Shown in pieces: positions 9,041 through 17,389 of a stretch of 64,000 nucleotides of DNA. Position 1 is the stretch's first letter. Every line of letters starts with the position of its first letter. This stretch comes from Streptomyces fulvoviolaceus. Lineage in GTDB: Bacteria > Actinomycetota > Actinomycetes > Streptomycetales > Streptomycetaceae. Where the stretch lies: assembly GCF_000718165.1 (NCBI RefSeq), contig NZ_JOEY01000064.1, positions 1-64,000 of the forward strand. The letters run 5' to 3'. A model generated the notes under the pieces. That model did not search any database. It had not been told where the DNA came from and saw nothing but the letters and a program-made list of their open reading frames with translations. A program made the translations under genes and the position numbers.

Positions 9041-9358
9041 AGAGACCAGCATGCCGCGGCGGCGGCCTTCGGGCTGTGGCAGGGCAACCGCGGCGCCCGG
9101 GTCGTGGCAATCATGATCGGCGTGGCGGCCTTCCCTGCCAGCAACGCCCCCGGCGTGTACGGCCTGGCCCTGATCGCGTACGGGCTGACCATCATCCTGC
9201 TGCTCGTAGTGCCCAGGTCGTCCCGCGCCTGGTTCAGCCGTCAACGGGCCGGCCTGCCGGACTGCATCAGGACCGCCCGCACCGGCGCGTACACGGGACG
9301 GGGACGGACGGGACGGTCGTATCCGCCCTGGCGGCCGCCCCACGGGCCCACACGATGA
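9041..9358 (+). pseudogene. membrane-protein remnant
   Basis: A frame without a good start encodes AFGLWQGNRGARVVAIMIG, then a hydrophobic helix (GLALIAYGLTIILLLVVP), then a basic end. An internal ATG at 9104 lacks a ribosome site. It looks like the end of a small integral membrane protein whose N-terminus is missing. Confidence 0.4.
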
Positions 9359-9444
9359 CCGACGTGAAGTCGATGACCCGTCAGGTCGAGGTTGTTCTCG
9401 GCGGGCCGGGGCCGCTACCAACCGGTCCCTACCGGGGTGCGGCG

Positions 9445-9891
9445 TTACCGCATGGCCACATAGTCCTGCGGCGCCTTGCTCAGTCTCTCGACCATCTGCT
9501 CCTCGCTCATCCCCCGCCAGGCCACTGCGGAGGCACTGGCGATCTTCCGGAACAGGACGTCAGCGGGGATCGGCGGCAGACCGGCGAAGAGGAGGTGATG
9601 GTCTGCGCCGACGCCTTCGCTGAACTCGCGGTGCAGCAGCCACACGACCTCGGCGAACATGGGGTAGCTGCTCTGGTGCTTGTTCCACAGGCACCGCAGT
9701 GCATCGAAGCCGAAATCGACCTTGATGAAGCCCCACAGGTATGACATCTCTGCCGTCTTGTCCGGAAGCTGATCGCTATTCAGGTACCGGACCCAGTCAT
9801 TCAGGATGTCCCACCGCAGCGCGTTGGTGATCACCCCGGCTGGTGCCACGCTCTGCCGTAAGTCGGCCGCGAACTCATCGTTGAACGTCAT
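9445..9891 (-). CDS. hypothetical protein, 148 aa
   Basis: Start chosen at ATG 9891 (MTFNDEFAADLRQ); the longer open frame adds an unlikely Arg/Gly-rich leader. The product is a soluble, mostly helical acidic protein with several Trp residues (WDILNDWVRYL, YLWGFIKVDFGFDALRCLW). There is no signal peptide or membrane segment. Size and composition resemble orphan immunity-type proteins of contact or secreted toxin systems, but that is only a resemblance; I recognise no family. Confidence 0.65.
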   Translation of the reverse strand: MTFNDEFAADLRQSVAPAGVITNALRWDILNDWVRYLNSDQLPDKTAEMSYLWGFIKVDFGFDALRCLWNKHQSSYPMFAEVVWLLHREFSEGVGADHHLLFAGLPPIPADVLFRKIASASAVAWRGMSEEQMVERLSKAPQDYVAMR

Positions 9892-9992
9892 CCGGCGACC
9901 GTAACGAGAACAGCACCGGCGCACCACGGTGCCCGCTCGCGGTCCACCCGGAACTCTGCCGGCCGGCACCAGCGTGCGAGACCATCCCTCCC

Positions 9993-10538
9993 ATGACAGA
10001 TGGATGGGGAACGGTCATCGCCACGGTGATCCCCGCCGCGGCCGGTTTCATCGGCATCGCCGTAGGCCGCGCCACAACCAGGGACCAGGCCACCGTCGAA
10101 CACAAACAATGGCTCCGGGGACAACGCCAGGAGGCCTACGTCGAGTTTCTCGCGGTCTGGGACCGCGCCCTGGGAGAACTCGTCGACAAGCTGGACTCCT
10201 TGAACAGGTGGGACAGCCTGATGGACGACTGGGAAGGCGACCCCGAATCCGCCCGCGAAGACATCTACGAGGCCGTCGCCGCCATACCCGCAAGGGTGAA
10301 GACACCGCGCGAGCGAGTCCTGCTCCTCGGGCCCGACGGCGTCGACGACCTCGCCGACAACATGCTCGCCAACATCACCGCCATGCACACCGCGCTCCTG
10401 GAACACCTCAACGAAGAACTTGGCCTTGCCGCGGCCCGAGTACGGTTCGAGGAAGCCCATGGACGCGGCCTAGAAAACCGGGGCGAGTGGCTGAACCGTG
10501 TGAAGGACGTCCTGCGAGCCGCTCCAAAGCCGACCTAA
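9993..10538 (+). CDS. membrane-anchored helical protein, hypothetical
   Basis: A 181-residue protein from ATG 9993. One N-terminal membrane helix (residues ~5-25, GTVIATVIPAAAGFIGIAVG) is followed by a charged, helical cytoplasmic region (EHKQWLRGQRQEAYVEFLAVWDRAL) likely to form coiled coils. Many actinomycete genes of this layout are annotated only as hypothetical. It is divergent from the gene at 9445-9891 with ~100 bp between them, so both may share a promoter region. No catalytic residues are evident. Confidence 0.72.
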   Translation: MTDGWGTVIATVIPAAAGFIGIAVGRATTRDQATVEHKQWLRGQRQEAYVEFLAVWDRALGELVDKLDSLNRWDSLMDDWEGDPESAREDIYEAVAAIPARVKTPRERVLLLGPDGVDDLADNMLANITAMHTALLEHLNEELGLAAARVRFEEAHGRGLENRGEWLNRVKDVLRAAPKPT

Positions 10539-10759
10539 AACCCGCGGTGGACGCTCGCCGGTACTGCTGTGGCCGGGTCGCCGAGCGCCCCGCCACGAAC
10601 GCGCCACCCACGATCGCGAGTTCGCCCGCCTCCTCGGACACCCCGGCCCACGCCTGACCTGAGACAAAAAGAATTTCCAAGATTTATTGCCGGTTTCGGC
10701 GCCGCAATTGGCGGTGGCGCCAACCCCGCACTCGCCGCTTGCCGCCCCGGGAGCTCAGT

Positions 10760-10884
10760 TCAGGCCCGCTTCGTCCTGAAATTGGCCGCAAGAACAGCGT
10801 CGACACAGACGTCCGGCAGGCTGGTCGACATGGCCAAGTCGTTCGCCGTGATGCCGTGTCGTGCTGCCACAGCCACGAACTCCT
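10760..10884 (-). pseudogene. 3' fragment of a small gene next to ISAzo13
   Basis: Minus-strand frame EEFVAVAARHGITANDLAMS... ending with TGA at 10760 starts exactly at the left end of the ISAzo13 element, as if the element had cut it. The first half looks helix-turn-helix-like. The region from 10539 to 10759 has no recognisable gene and includes an unusually AT-rich patch at ~10660-10690. Confidence 0.35.
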
Positions 10885-12673
10885 CTAAGGGCTCGCAGAG
10901 AATCAAGGTGTTGCTTCCCGCATCGGGGCTCGTTTACCTGGTACGGGCATCCCTGACGCGACTCGTGACCAACTGGCTGTCAAGTTTGGGGTGTTGTTCC
11001 CGCATCTGGACGAGCGGCAGCGTCGGCTGCTGATGGGAGCCGAGGCCCGGGCCCTGGGACACGGCGGTATCCGGGTGGTCGCGCAGGCGGCTCAGGTCAG
11101 CGAGACCACGGTTCGCACGGGCGTGGACGAGTTGGAGGCGGGCGAGGGACCGCTGGGGCGGGTTCGCCGTCCTGGCGGCGGGCGCAAGAAGGCCGCCGAG
11201 GTAGACGCGGGGCTGCGGCCGGCCCTGCTCGCACTGGTCGAGCCGGACATACGCGGGGATCCGATATCGCCGCTGCGCTGGACAACCAAGTCGACGAGGA
11301 AACTCGCCGCCGAACTCACCCGCCAGGGGCACCAGGTGAGCGCGGACACGGTCGGGGACCTGCTCCGGGAGGAGGGCTTCAGCCTGCAGGCCAACGCGAA
11401 GACCATCGAGGGCGCACAGCACCCGGACCGTGATGCCCAGTTCCGCTATATCAACGACCGGGCCAAGGAACACATCGGTGCCGGGGACCCGGTGATCAGC
11501 GTGGACACCAAGAAGAAGGAGTTGGTCGGCGACTACAAGAATCCCGGGCGTGAGTGGCGGCCGCCGGGCGAACCAGTGCTGGTCAAAACGCATGACTTCC
11601 TGGACCGGCAGGGACCGGGCAAGGCGATCCCATACGGCATCTACGACCTTGCGGCGAACACCGGCTGGGTCAGTGTCGGCACCGACCACGACACCGCCGA
11701 ATTCGCTGTCGCCTCGATCCGCCGCTGGTGGCAGGCCCGCGGCCGTCACGACTACCCGCACGCCACCCGTCTTCTGATCACAGCGGACGCGGGCGGCTCC
11801 AATGGCTACCGCACCCGGGCCTGGAAGAGTGAACTGGCCGCTCTCGCCTCCGGAACTGGTCTCGAGATCACTGTCTGTCACCTACCGCCCGGGACCTCGA
11901 AGTGGAACAAGATCGAGCACCGGCTGTTCTCCCACATCTCCATGAACTGGCGCGGCAGACCACTGACCAGCCATGAAGTCATCGTGGACAGCATCGCGGC
12001 GACCACGACCCGCACCGGTCTGAAAGTCGAAGCTGAACTCGACACCGGCACCTACGACACCGGGGTGAAGGTCACCGACGCCGAGATCGATGCACTGGCA
12101 ATGAGCCGGCACCGCTTCCACGGCGACTGGAACTACACGCTCCGCCCTGCTGGTCCTCGCCCGGCCCCACACCATGAGACGGAATCCGAAGCCGCCACAA
12201 CCACCCACCCGGCCGCGCCCCCGGACGGCGTTGACACCCAAGCTCTCCGCGACCCGGAGTTGACCGGCATGACCACTGCCCAACTCGACGGTCTGGTCAG
12301 TGCGATGATCCCGGCGCTCACGCAACAACGCGAGCAAATCCGCCACGAGCGCCGGGGCGGCGAGCGCCGACGGCGCCGAGGTGCGGGTGCCAAGGACAAG
12401 CTCTCCGACGCAGACCGGATCCTCGCCACCGTGCTCTGCCTCCGCAAGATCGGCACCCACGACCTGCTCGCCCGACTCTTTGGCGTCACCGGAAGCACTC
12501 TCACACGGGCCGTCCAGGAAGCACGCCCGCTACTGGCCGAGCACGATCACGCGATCCACCCCTCAACTGCCAGATTCCGCACCCCGACTGATGTGGCCGT
12601 CCACCTCGACCGGTACGGAACACACCCCCCGAAGAAGATCAAACCCGCATGTTGATTCTCTGCGAGCCCTTAG
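10885..12673 (+). mobile_element. ISAzo13-family insertion sequence
   Basis: A 1,789-bp element bounded by a perfect 22-bp inverted repeat: CTAAGGGCTCGCAGAGAATC... at 10885-10906 and its complement at 12652-12673. A TA dinucleotide lies one base inside each outer edge, so the true ends could be AGGGCTCG... with a TA target duplication. It contains one full-length transposase gene and no visible decay, so the copy may be active. Confidence 0.85.
10991..12655 (+). CDS. ISAzo13-family transposase
   Basis: A 554-residue DDE-type transposase. GTG 10991 is the first in-frame start inside the element. Landmarks of the family are an N-terminal HTH (DERQRRLLMGAEARALG), GGGRKKAAEVD, then SPLRWTTKSTRKLAAEL. 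Acidic residues follow in VISVDTKKKELVGDYKNPG, LLITADAGGSNGYRTRAWK and LPPGTSKWNKIEHRLFSHI, which correspond to the usual D-D-E triad. The C-terminal ~130 residues carry an additional helical segment ending in a KKIK tail that runs almost into the right inverted repeat. Complete, with no frameshift seen. Confidence 0.9.
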   Translation: MLFPHLDERQRRLLMGAEARALGHGGIRVVAQAAQVSETTVRTGVDELEAGEGPLGRVRRPGGGRKKAAEVDAGLRPALLALVEPDIRGDPISPLRWTTKSTRKLAAELTRQGHQVSADTVGDLLREEGFSLQANAKTIEGAQHPDRDAQFRYINDRAKEHIGAGDPVISVDTKKKELVGDYKNPGREWRPPGEPVLVKTHDFLDRQGPGKAIPYGIYDLAANTGWVSVGTDHDTAEFAVASIRRWWQARGRHDYPHATRLLITADAGGSNGYRTRAWKSELAALASGTGLEITVCHLPPGTSKWNKIEHRLFSHISMNWRGRPLTSHEVIVDSIAATTTRTGLKVEAELDTGTYDTGVKVTDAEIDALAMSRHRFHGDWNYTLRPAGPRPAPHHETESEAATTTHPAAPPDGVDTQALRDPELTGMTTAQLDGLVSAMIPALTQQREQIRHERRGGERRRRRGAGAKDKLSDADRILATVLCLRKIGTHDLLARLFGVTGSTLTRAVQEARPLLAEHDHAIHPSTARFRTPTDVAVHLDRYGTHPPKKIKPAC

Positions 12674-12734
12674 CGGACAGGTCGGCCAAGTTGACCCAAG
12701 TCAACAGGCGATACCGCCGAACTAACTCAAGCGC

Positions 12735-12771
12735 GCCCCCGTTCCCCAGCTTCGTGCCGGGGAACGGGGGC
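12735..12771 (-). terminator. hairpin terminator downstream of the methyltransferase operon
   Basis: A perfect 13-bp stem (GCCCCCGTTCCCC with GGGGAACGGGGGC) and an 11-base loop, 20 bases beyond the stop of the minus-strand methyltransferase gene. It probably ends the transcript of that operon and also insulates it from ISAzo13. Confidence 0.7.
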
Positions 12772-12790
12772 AATTTCGTCGTTGATCACC

Positions 12791-13606
12791 TCAACGAGGG
12801 CAGATCAGAATTCCACCAAGGCACGTGATCTCGAACGAGCCCTGCCTGCTGATGTGCTCCGTGACAATCTCGCGCGCTCGGTCGATCGTCGCCTCGAACG
12901 GCACCTCGTGCTGATCCGCCCATGCGCGATACGAGTTCATGTGGGCGATCACAGGCTCAGTGGTCGCTACCGAGATCGTGCCGGGTAGCTCGACGATCTC
13001 GACCTTAGGGAATGCGGCTCCGAGCAATCCGGGCGCCTTCTCCAGCGAGAACCGTGCACTCAGTGAGATCCTCGACGGCCCCTTGTCGACGCCAAGCACG
13101 TCGCCAGCCGCACGCTCCCACAGTCGATCAAGTTCGACTTTGTCTCGCTCGCTGTTCGTCGAGGCGATCAGCAGGCCGCCAGTTACAACCCGATCGAGTT
13201 CTGCGACGGCCGCCGGTATGTCCTCAACGTGATAGAGCATGTGCAGGGCGAGGGCCGCGTCGACGCTGCCCGTCGCAAGCGGCAGGCGAGCCGCATCCGC
13301 GACAGCAACAGGCCTCGGTACTCCGTCCAGAATGCCGAGGGACACATCGAGGCCGAGCAGGCGCAGGTCGGGGCGTTCCTGCACGAGTCGCTTGATGAAC
13401 ATGCCGTTCCCGCATCCCACATCAACAACCGTGCCTCGAACGTCGCGCAGGTGCTCAGCCACAAGCCCGGGCAGGTCGTAACTCGGTGTCTGCCATTGGT
13501 AGAGCGACTGGCGCGCAGCGAGGTCTTGCTCGGTCTTGTACGCGCTCTCGGTCAAGATCGCGCGGTCGGTCACGGCGGCGTCGTGCGTGGCGGAAGGGTC
13601 AGTCAC
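12791..13606 (-). CDS. class I SAM-dependent methyltransferase
   Basis: A 271-residue cytoplasmic methyltransferase. Motif I is GTVVDVGCGNGMFIKRL (residues ~58-74), the SAM-binding glycine loop; the acidic motif II residue follows in LLGLDVS; then DAARLPLATGSVDAALALHMLYHVED, typical of UbiE/type 11 enzymes. The C-terminal half, which chooses the substrate, is not diagnostic. Its ATG overlaps the stop of the upstream regulator gene (ATGA at 13603-13606), so the two are translationally coupled. Its place beside a radical SAM maturase and a precursor-like peptide makes peptide methylation one possibility, but small-molecule or regulatory targets are equally possible. Confidence 0.85.
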   Translation of the reverse strand: MTDPSATHDAAVTDRAILTESAYKTEQDLAARQSLYQWQTPSYDLPGLVAEHLRDVRGTVVDVGCGNGMFIKRLVQERPDLRLLGLDVSLGILDGVPRPVAVADAARLPLATGSVDAALALHMLYHVEDIPAAVAELDRVVTGGLLIASTNSERDKVELDRLWERAAGDVLGVDKGPSRISLSARFSLEKAPGLLGAAFPKVEIVELPGTISVATTEPVIAHMNSYRAWADQHEVPFEATIDRAREIVTEHISRQGSFEITCLGGILICPR

Positions 13607-14928
13607 GTCAGCGGCTCCGAAGGGTCGGCAGCAGGCAAGGCGATGGGTTTCGCCGTGCCCCTGATGCGTTCCCGCAGGTCGGCAACCTGGGGCGATCCAC
13701 GGTACTTGGCCGCACCGAGTTCGCTCGCGAACCTTCCGAGCCGAGTGACGATGCTCGCCGACAACTGCCCTGTCGGGCTGCTGAGGACCGAGCCGAGCAA
13801 CTCTGCGGCGGCGTCGAGGTCGCCGGCAAGCAGATGACCTTGGGCAAGGTCTAGGTGAGCGGCGAGCAGATCGAAAGTAGACCGGTCATCGTCTGCCGCC
13901 TCTTGGTACAAGTCGACCGCTGTTTCGGCGGCGTCGATGGCACGCTGCACGTTTTGAACTCCACCTAGGGCAAGGTGAGTTGTTCCGGCATACGTGAACT
14001 GCTTGGCATGGGGGAAGCTGAAGATGCCGGGCACCTCGTCACTTCCGTTCACGGCTTCGCGTGCCCGCTCGGCAGTCACGAGCGCCTCGGCAGCACCGCG
14101 CACATCGCCGACTACCGCCAGCGCTCGGGCCTCCAGACTCGCCAAGCGAGCCGCGATGGTTCCCGGCGCCGTGTACTGCTGGCCGCTCCGGGCAAGGTCC
14201 GCGGCACGCGCTGCGTCGCCGTCCCAAAACGCGATGAGCGACTCAACGGCACGCACCCATGCCCGTAGCCCGTTGTGTCTGGCCGCCTCGGCGCAAACCC
14301 ATGCCGTGCGGGCGTGGGTAGCGGCCGAGTGGTAGTCGCCCACGTCAAGGCAAACGTGCGCGGACAGACCGCTAAGCCGGCCGGCCGCTGTCAACAAGTC
14401 CGTTGTCTGCTTGGGCCGTTGGCGGCCTCGCAGCGTCTCGAACGTCTCTTCCCTAAGATCGCGAATCTCAGCGTGCAGCTCGGCCAGCGGACGACTCACG
14501 AAGTGTCGAGAGAGCCGGGCAACGTCGGCGTCAATCTGCTCAACGGCGGTTTCGTCCGCGTTCCTGGTCGCGAGGAACCGAGCGAATCGTGCTGAAGCCG
14601 CAGCGTCGGCCGCCAACGTGTGACGCGACGGCGGAGGAGCAGCCGGCACAACCGCGTGCACGCTGATTGGCGCGGCCTCACGCCGACGGACTTTGCTGAC
14701 CGCCGCCGCACGGTCCAAGAGCACCTGATCGACGCCGAGGACTTCCGCGAGGTACTTGCGCGTGTGGTCGGACGGAATGCGCACCTCACGCTCGTACCGG
14801 CCGACCTCCTTGCCGGTCATCGCGCCCCGGCCCTCGACCTCGTTGTACCGGTCGGCGATTCCCTGTTGCGACTTAGCGAGGTCCTGACGCAGGCGAGCGA
14901 GCAGTGCGCCGATGCCTAACTCGCTCAT
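13603..14928 (-). CDS. XRE-family HTH regulator with TPR-like C-terminal domain
   Basis: A 441-residue DNA-binding regulator. Residues ~8-72 form an XRE/Cro helix-turn-helix (LARLRQDLAKSQQGIADRYN... GREVGRYERE-like pattern). The remainder is an Ala-rich all-helical array with TPR-like pairs, as in actinomycete signal-sensing regulators that bind peptides or interact with sigma/anti-sigma partners. The first gene on the minus strand, it faces the GHKL ATPase gene across a ~100-bp gap that contains three TGGCCCCC iterons starting 23 bases upstream of its ATG. These are the obvious candidate sites for autoregulation and control of the opposite operon. Confidence 0.85.
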   Translation of the reverse strand: MSELGIGALLARLRQDLAKSQQGIADRYNEVEGRGAMTGKEVGRYEREVRIPSDHTRKYLAEVLGVDQVLLDRAAAVSKVRRREAAPISVHAVVPAAPPPSRHTLAADAAASARFARFLATRNADETAVEQIDADVARLSRHFVSRPLAELHAEIRDLREETFETLRGRQRPKQTTDLLTAAGRLSGLSAHVCLDVGDYHSAATHARTAWVCAEAARHNGLRAWVRAVESLIAFWDGDAARAADLARSGQQYTAPGTIAARLASLEARALAVVGDVRGAAEALVTAERAREAVNGSDEVPGIFSFPHAKQFTYAGTTHLALGGVQNVQRAIDAAETAVDLYQEAADDDRSTFDLLAAHLDLAQGHLLAGDLDAAAELLGSVLSSPTGQLSASIVTRLGRFASELGAAKYRGSPQVADLRERIRGTAKPIALPAADPSEPLT

Positions 14929-14950
14929 CGTGGCTCCCGGCTAGAGACTC

Positions 14951-14982
14951 TGGCCCCCATCTTGGCCCCCTATTTGGCCCCC
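14951..14982. promoter_or_regulatory. three direct TGGCCCCC iterons at 12-bp spacing
   Basis: TGGCCCCC occurs at 14951-14958, 14963-14970 and 14975-14982, exactly 12 bases apart, in the gap between the divergent regulator and ATPase genes. The spacing of just over one helical turn puts the copies on nearly the same DNA face, as expected for cooperative binding. The XRE regulator is the natural candidate ligand (inference). Confidence 0.55.
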
Positions 14983-15027
14983 GCGCAGGCTCCCGACCCA
15001 AAAGGGCTACGGAAGTTTGCTGGTGGC

Positions 15028-15576
15028 ATGCAGTTTCACCACCACAACACCGCGTCCCCCGCGGCCGTTCCGTTCCCCGGGGGTCTGGCTCCACCGCCGC
15101 CCACCCCTCTAACCCGCGGCTCTCTCCGCTTGATCAGTGTGCGCCGACAGAGACTCGACGACGAGGGCGACTTCGTGCTGCATGTCGCCTTCGGCCGACT
15201 CCCCAACGTCGTGCGTCTGGTCCGTAACACAGCCGTCGAAGTTGCAAAGCCCCTCGGCTACTTGGAGCAGCTCGACGACGTACAGCTGCTTACGAGCGAG
15301 CTCGCAACCAACGCCGTACGGCACTCCCACGGCGATATCACTCTGACCGTCCGCCGCCGGTCGGATGCCGCTCTATTCCTCGCGGTCGGAGACGAATCGC
15401 CCCACTTCCCCCGGCGCCGTTCAGCAGCTCTGCACGACGAGCGCGGACGTGGCCTCGAACTCCTCCACTGTCTCGCCGCCCGCTGGGGAATCGCCTCTAC
15501 CGGTCACGGCTCCAAGTACGTCTGGTGCCTGCTCCCCACGCCTACAACACCCCCCATTCGGGAGACCCCCGCATGA
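15028..15576 (+). CDS. GHKL (RsbW/anti-sigma-type) ATP-binding protein
   Basis: A 182-residue protein of the HATPase_c superfamily. The N-box is LLTSELATNAVRHS; a degenerate G1 box is VGDESPHFPRR, and the later glycine region is DERGRGLELLHCLAARWG. In Streptomyces such stand-alone domains are kinases of anti-sigma antagonists or partners of XRE/TPR regulators. The frame is open upstream to a TTG at 14962, but that start lies inside the iterons, so ATG 15028 is preferred. The stop overlaps the next start (ATGA at 15573-15576), tying it to the downstream genes. It probably acts in the signalling module of the locus together with the divergent XRE regulator. Confidence 0.8.
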   Translation: MQFHHHNTASPAAVPFPGGLAPPPPTPLTRGSLRLISVRRQRLDDEGDFVLHVAFGRLPNVVRLVRNTAVEVAKPLGYLEQLDDVQLLTSELATNAVRHSHGDITLTVRRRSDAALFLAVGDESPHFPRRRSAALHDERGRGLELLHCLAARWGIASTGHGSKYVWCLLPTPTTPPIRETPA

Positions 15577-16124
15577 ACTCCCCCAAGCCAGCAATGCCGG
15601 ACCTCGCCGTCACCCTTCTGGACTGCAAGCAGCGCGACCAGGAAGCCCGTAAGCAGACTCACGGGCCCGACGCCGACCCCTTCAAGCTCGGCGTCATCGC
15701 CGCCGACAACGCGTTCGTTCTGCGCGGAATCATCGAGCAGCACGGATGGCCCGGGCACAGCCTCGTCGGCAAGCTCGCCGCGAACGCCGCATGGTGGATC
15801 GCTCAGCACGCCGACCGTGACCGTGACTTCCAGCAGCAGGCCCTCACCGCCTTGCAACAAGCCGTACCGAAGGGCGAGGCCACCCCCGTTCAGCTCGCCC
15901 ACCTGACCGACCGCTGCCTGCTTCGCGCCGGCATGCCACAGCTCTACGGCACCCAGTACAGCTACCAGGGCAGCACCCTCAAGTGCCACGAGATCGAGGA
16001 CCCGGAGAACCTCGACGCTCGCCGCGCCGAGCTCGGTCTCGACCCCTGGGCGGAGTTCGACGAGATGATCCGAACCGCGTTCCCCGTGGTGGGCGTCAAG
16101 GTGGTTTCCGATGCCCACCCCTAG
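15573..16124 (+). CDS. DUF6624-family protein
   Basis: A 183-residue soluble protein starting at ATG 15573, four bases overlapping the ATPase stop, with GGAG ten bases upstream. The family signature is clear: IIEQHGWPGHSLVGKLAANAAWWIAQHADRD, then PVQLAHLTDRCLLRAG, YGTQYSY and the C-terminal DPENLDARRAELGLDPWAEF. DUF6624 proteins are widespread in actinomycetes and have no established biochemical activity. Here the gene sits between a signalling ATPase and a radical SAM gene and overlaps a 48-residue ORF at its 3' end, so it is part of the same transcription unit. Confidence 0.82.
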   Translation: MNSPKPAMPDLAVTLLDCKQRDQEARKQTHGPDADPFKLGVIAADNAFVLRGIIEQHGWPGHSLVGKLAANAAWWIAQHADRDRDFQQQALTALQQAVPKGEATPVQLAHLTDRCLLRAGMPQLYGTQYSYQGSTLKCHEIEDPENLDARRAELGLDPWAEFDEMIRTAFPVVGVKVVSDAHP

Positions 16125-16257
16125 CCAAGCCTGCCCCAACTTAGGCCGAGCCGTCCGCCGGCAACTACGCCGGGCCAAGTATCACGGGGCCGCTCACATG
16201 GTCGTCGTCCTGTGGTGCCTGCCCGCTCTGTGGATCGTTCGCACCGCCTCGTACTGA
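16111..16257 (+). CDS. 48-residue small protein with one hydrophobic helix
   Basis: Short ORF from ATG 16111, overlapping the DUF6624 gene by 14 bases and ending 15 bases before the radical SAM gene. The product has a basic N-terminal half (AVRRQLRRAKYHG) followed by a single hydrophobic stretch (HMVVVLWCLPALWIV) and a short tail. The position between two coupled genes, the coding-like third positions and the amphipathic-then-hydrophobic design support translation. It could be a membrane peptide, a secreted precursor or a partner of the maturase. No homologue is recalled. Confidence 0.6.
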   Translation: MPTPSQACPNLGRAVRRQLRRAKYHGAAHMVVVLWCLPALWIVRTASY

Positions 16258-16272
16258 GTCGCAGGAGATCGG

Positions 16273-17373
16273 ATGCAAGAGCTCATCGTCACCCCGTTCC
16301 TCGAGGGCCACTACGTCTTACGCCCTGGAAGCCCCGCCGGCATCAAGATCACTCAACTCCAATACGCAGAACTGTGTGACTCCCCGTCCAAGGGCACCAT
16401 TCCCACATGGTTGCTGACCGCCGCTCGCCGCCGCTGGTCTCTCGACCTCGGCGAAAGCCCCGCGCCCGACGCTCTGTTGATCCGCGATTGCTCCCCATAC
16501 GGCCACGGCCGTGCCTCCTACGAGGTCAACAACGGGTGCAACTGGGCGTGCGGCCACTGTGTCTACGGCGACAAGCTGCACGAGGGCCTCGCATGGGAAC
16601 CCCGCGAGCGTCTGCTGCACATCCTGCGCGACGCGGGAATCGTGTGGATCGAACTCGGCGGGGGCGAGTGCACGATCGACAGCCACTTCCCGGAGACGTA
16701 CGCGCTCGCGTACGACCTCGGAATGATGGTGGAGATCCTGACCAACGGGTCCACCCTGCACCGCCCGAGCATGCTCGACCTGCTCACCACTCGCCGCCCG
16801 TACCGGGTAACGCTCAGCGTGTACGGCGCCACAGCAGAGACCTTCGACGACTTCACACAGCGCCGCGGCGCCTTCAACAACTTCATGCGCGGCCTCGTCG
16901 CCGCCAACGAGGCCGGACTGCCGCTGTCCCTAAGCGTGATCATCACCCGCAGGAACGCCCACGAGGCCGAGGCCATGCGGGCACTCGCCCACCGCTACGC
17001 CTCACGCGTCCGTGAGTACGCCCAGATGTCCCCGACCTTCGCCGGCGGCGCGGACCCCCTCGCGGAACAGGCCCCCGAGTACCTCCGCAACGAAACACCC
17101 TTCACCGGATGCGACGCCGGCCACACGTCCTTGAACGTGAACCCCTTCGGCCTGGCGAGCGTCTGCAAAGTCTCCCGTGACAACCCGATACCACTACTCA
17201 AAGAAGGTGTCGCGGGATTGGCGCGGCTCGGCGCCATCGCAGACCGAGCACTTCAGCGTCAGGACGCATGCACGGGCTGCGCCCTTCAGAAGAAGTGCAC
17301 CAAGTGCATGCCGCTCGTGAAGATGCACCGCCGAGCCGACGCGCCTCTGAACCGCTACTGCCAGCACGCTTGA
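16273..17373 (+). CDS. radical SAM-SPASM peptide maturase
   Basis: A 366-residue enzyme. The radical SAM 4Fe-4S motif CxxxCxxC is C89-C93-C96 (NNGCNWACGHCVYG); GGGECTIDS supplies the SAM-binding glycines. The C-terminal SPASM domain is nearly canonical: C280-x12-G-x4-C298, then C333-x2-C336-x5-C342-x2-C345, and a final C363, so two auxiliary clusters are expected. The first ~80 residues precede the barrel and could recognise a leader peptide. SPASM enzymes mostly install thioether or carbon-carbon crosslinks or alter side chains in ribosomal peptides. The ATG at 16273 follows a GCAGGAG site, and the putative precursor starts 16 bases after the stop. This is the key enzyme of the locus; the crosslink made is unknown. 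Confidence 0.9.
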   Translation: MQELIVTPFLEGHYVLRPGSPAGIKITQLQYAELCDSPSKGTIPTWLLTAARRRWSLDLGESPAPDALLIRDCSPYGHGRASYEVNNGCNWACGHCVYGDKLHEGLAWEPRERLLHILRDAGIVWIELGGGECTIDSHFPETYALAYDLGMMVEILTNGSTLHRPSMLDLLTTRRPYRVTLSVYGATAETFDDFTQRRGAFNNFMRGLVAANEAGLPLSLSVIITRRNAHEAEAMRALAHRYASRVREYAQMSPTFAGGADPLAEQAPEYLRNETPFTGCDAGHTSLNVNPFGLASVCKVSRDNPIPLLKEGVAGLARLGAIADRALQRQDACTGCALQKKCTKCMPLVKMHRRADAPLNRYCQHA

Positions 17374-17389
17374 GAGAGGAAGTACGCCC

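Noticed and set aside
14962..15027. TTG start for the GHKL ATPase at 14962
   Set aside because: It lies inside the iteron array and adds an untypical leader; ATG 15028 is more sensible.
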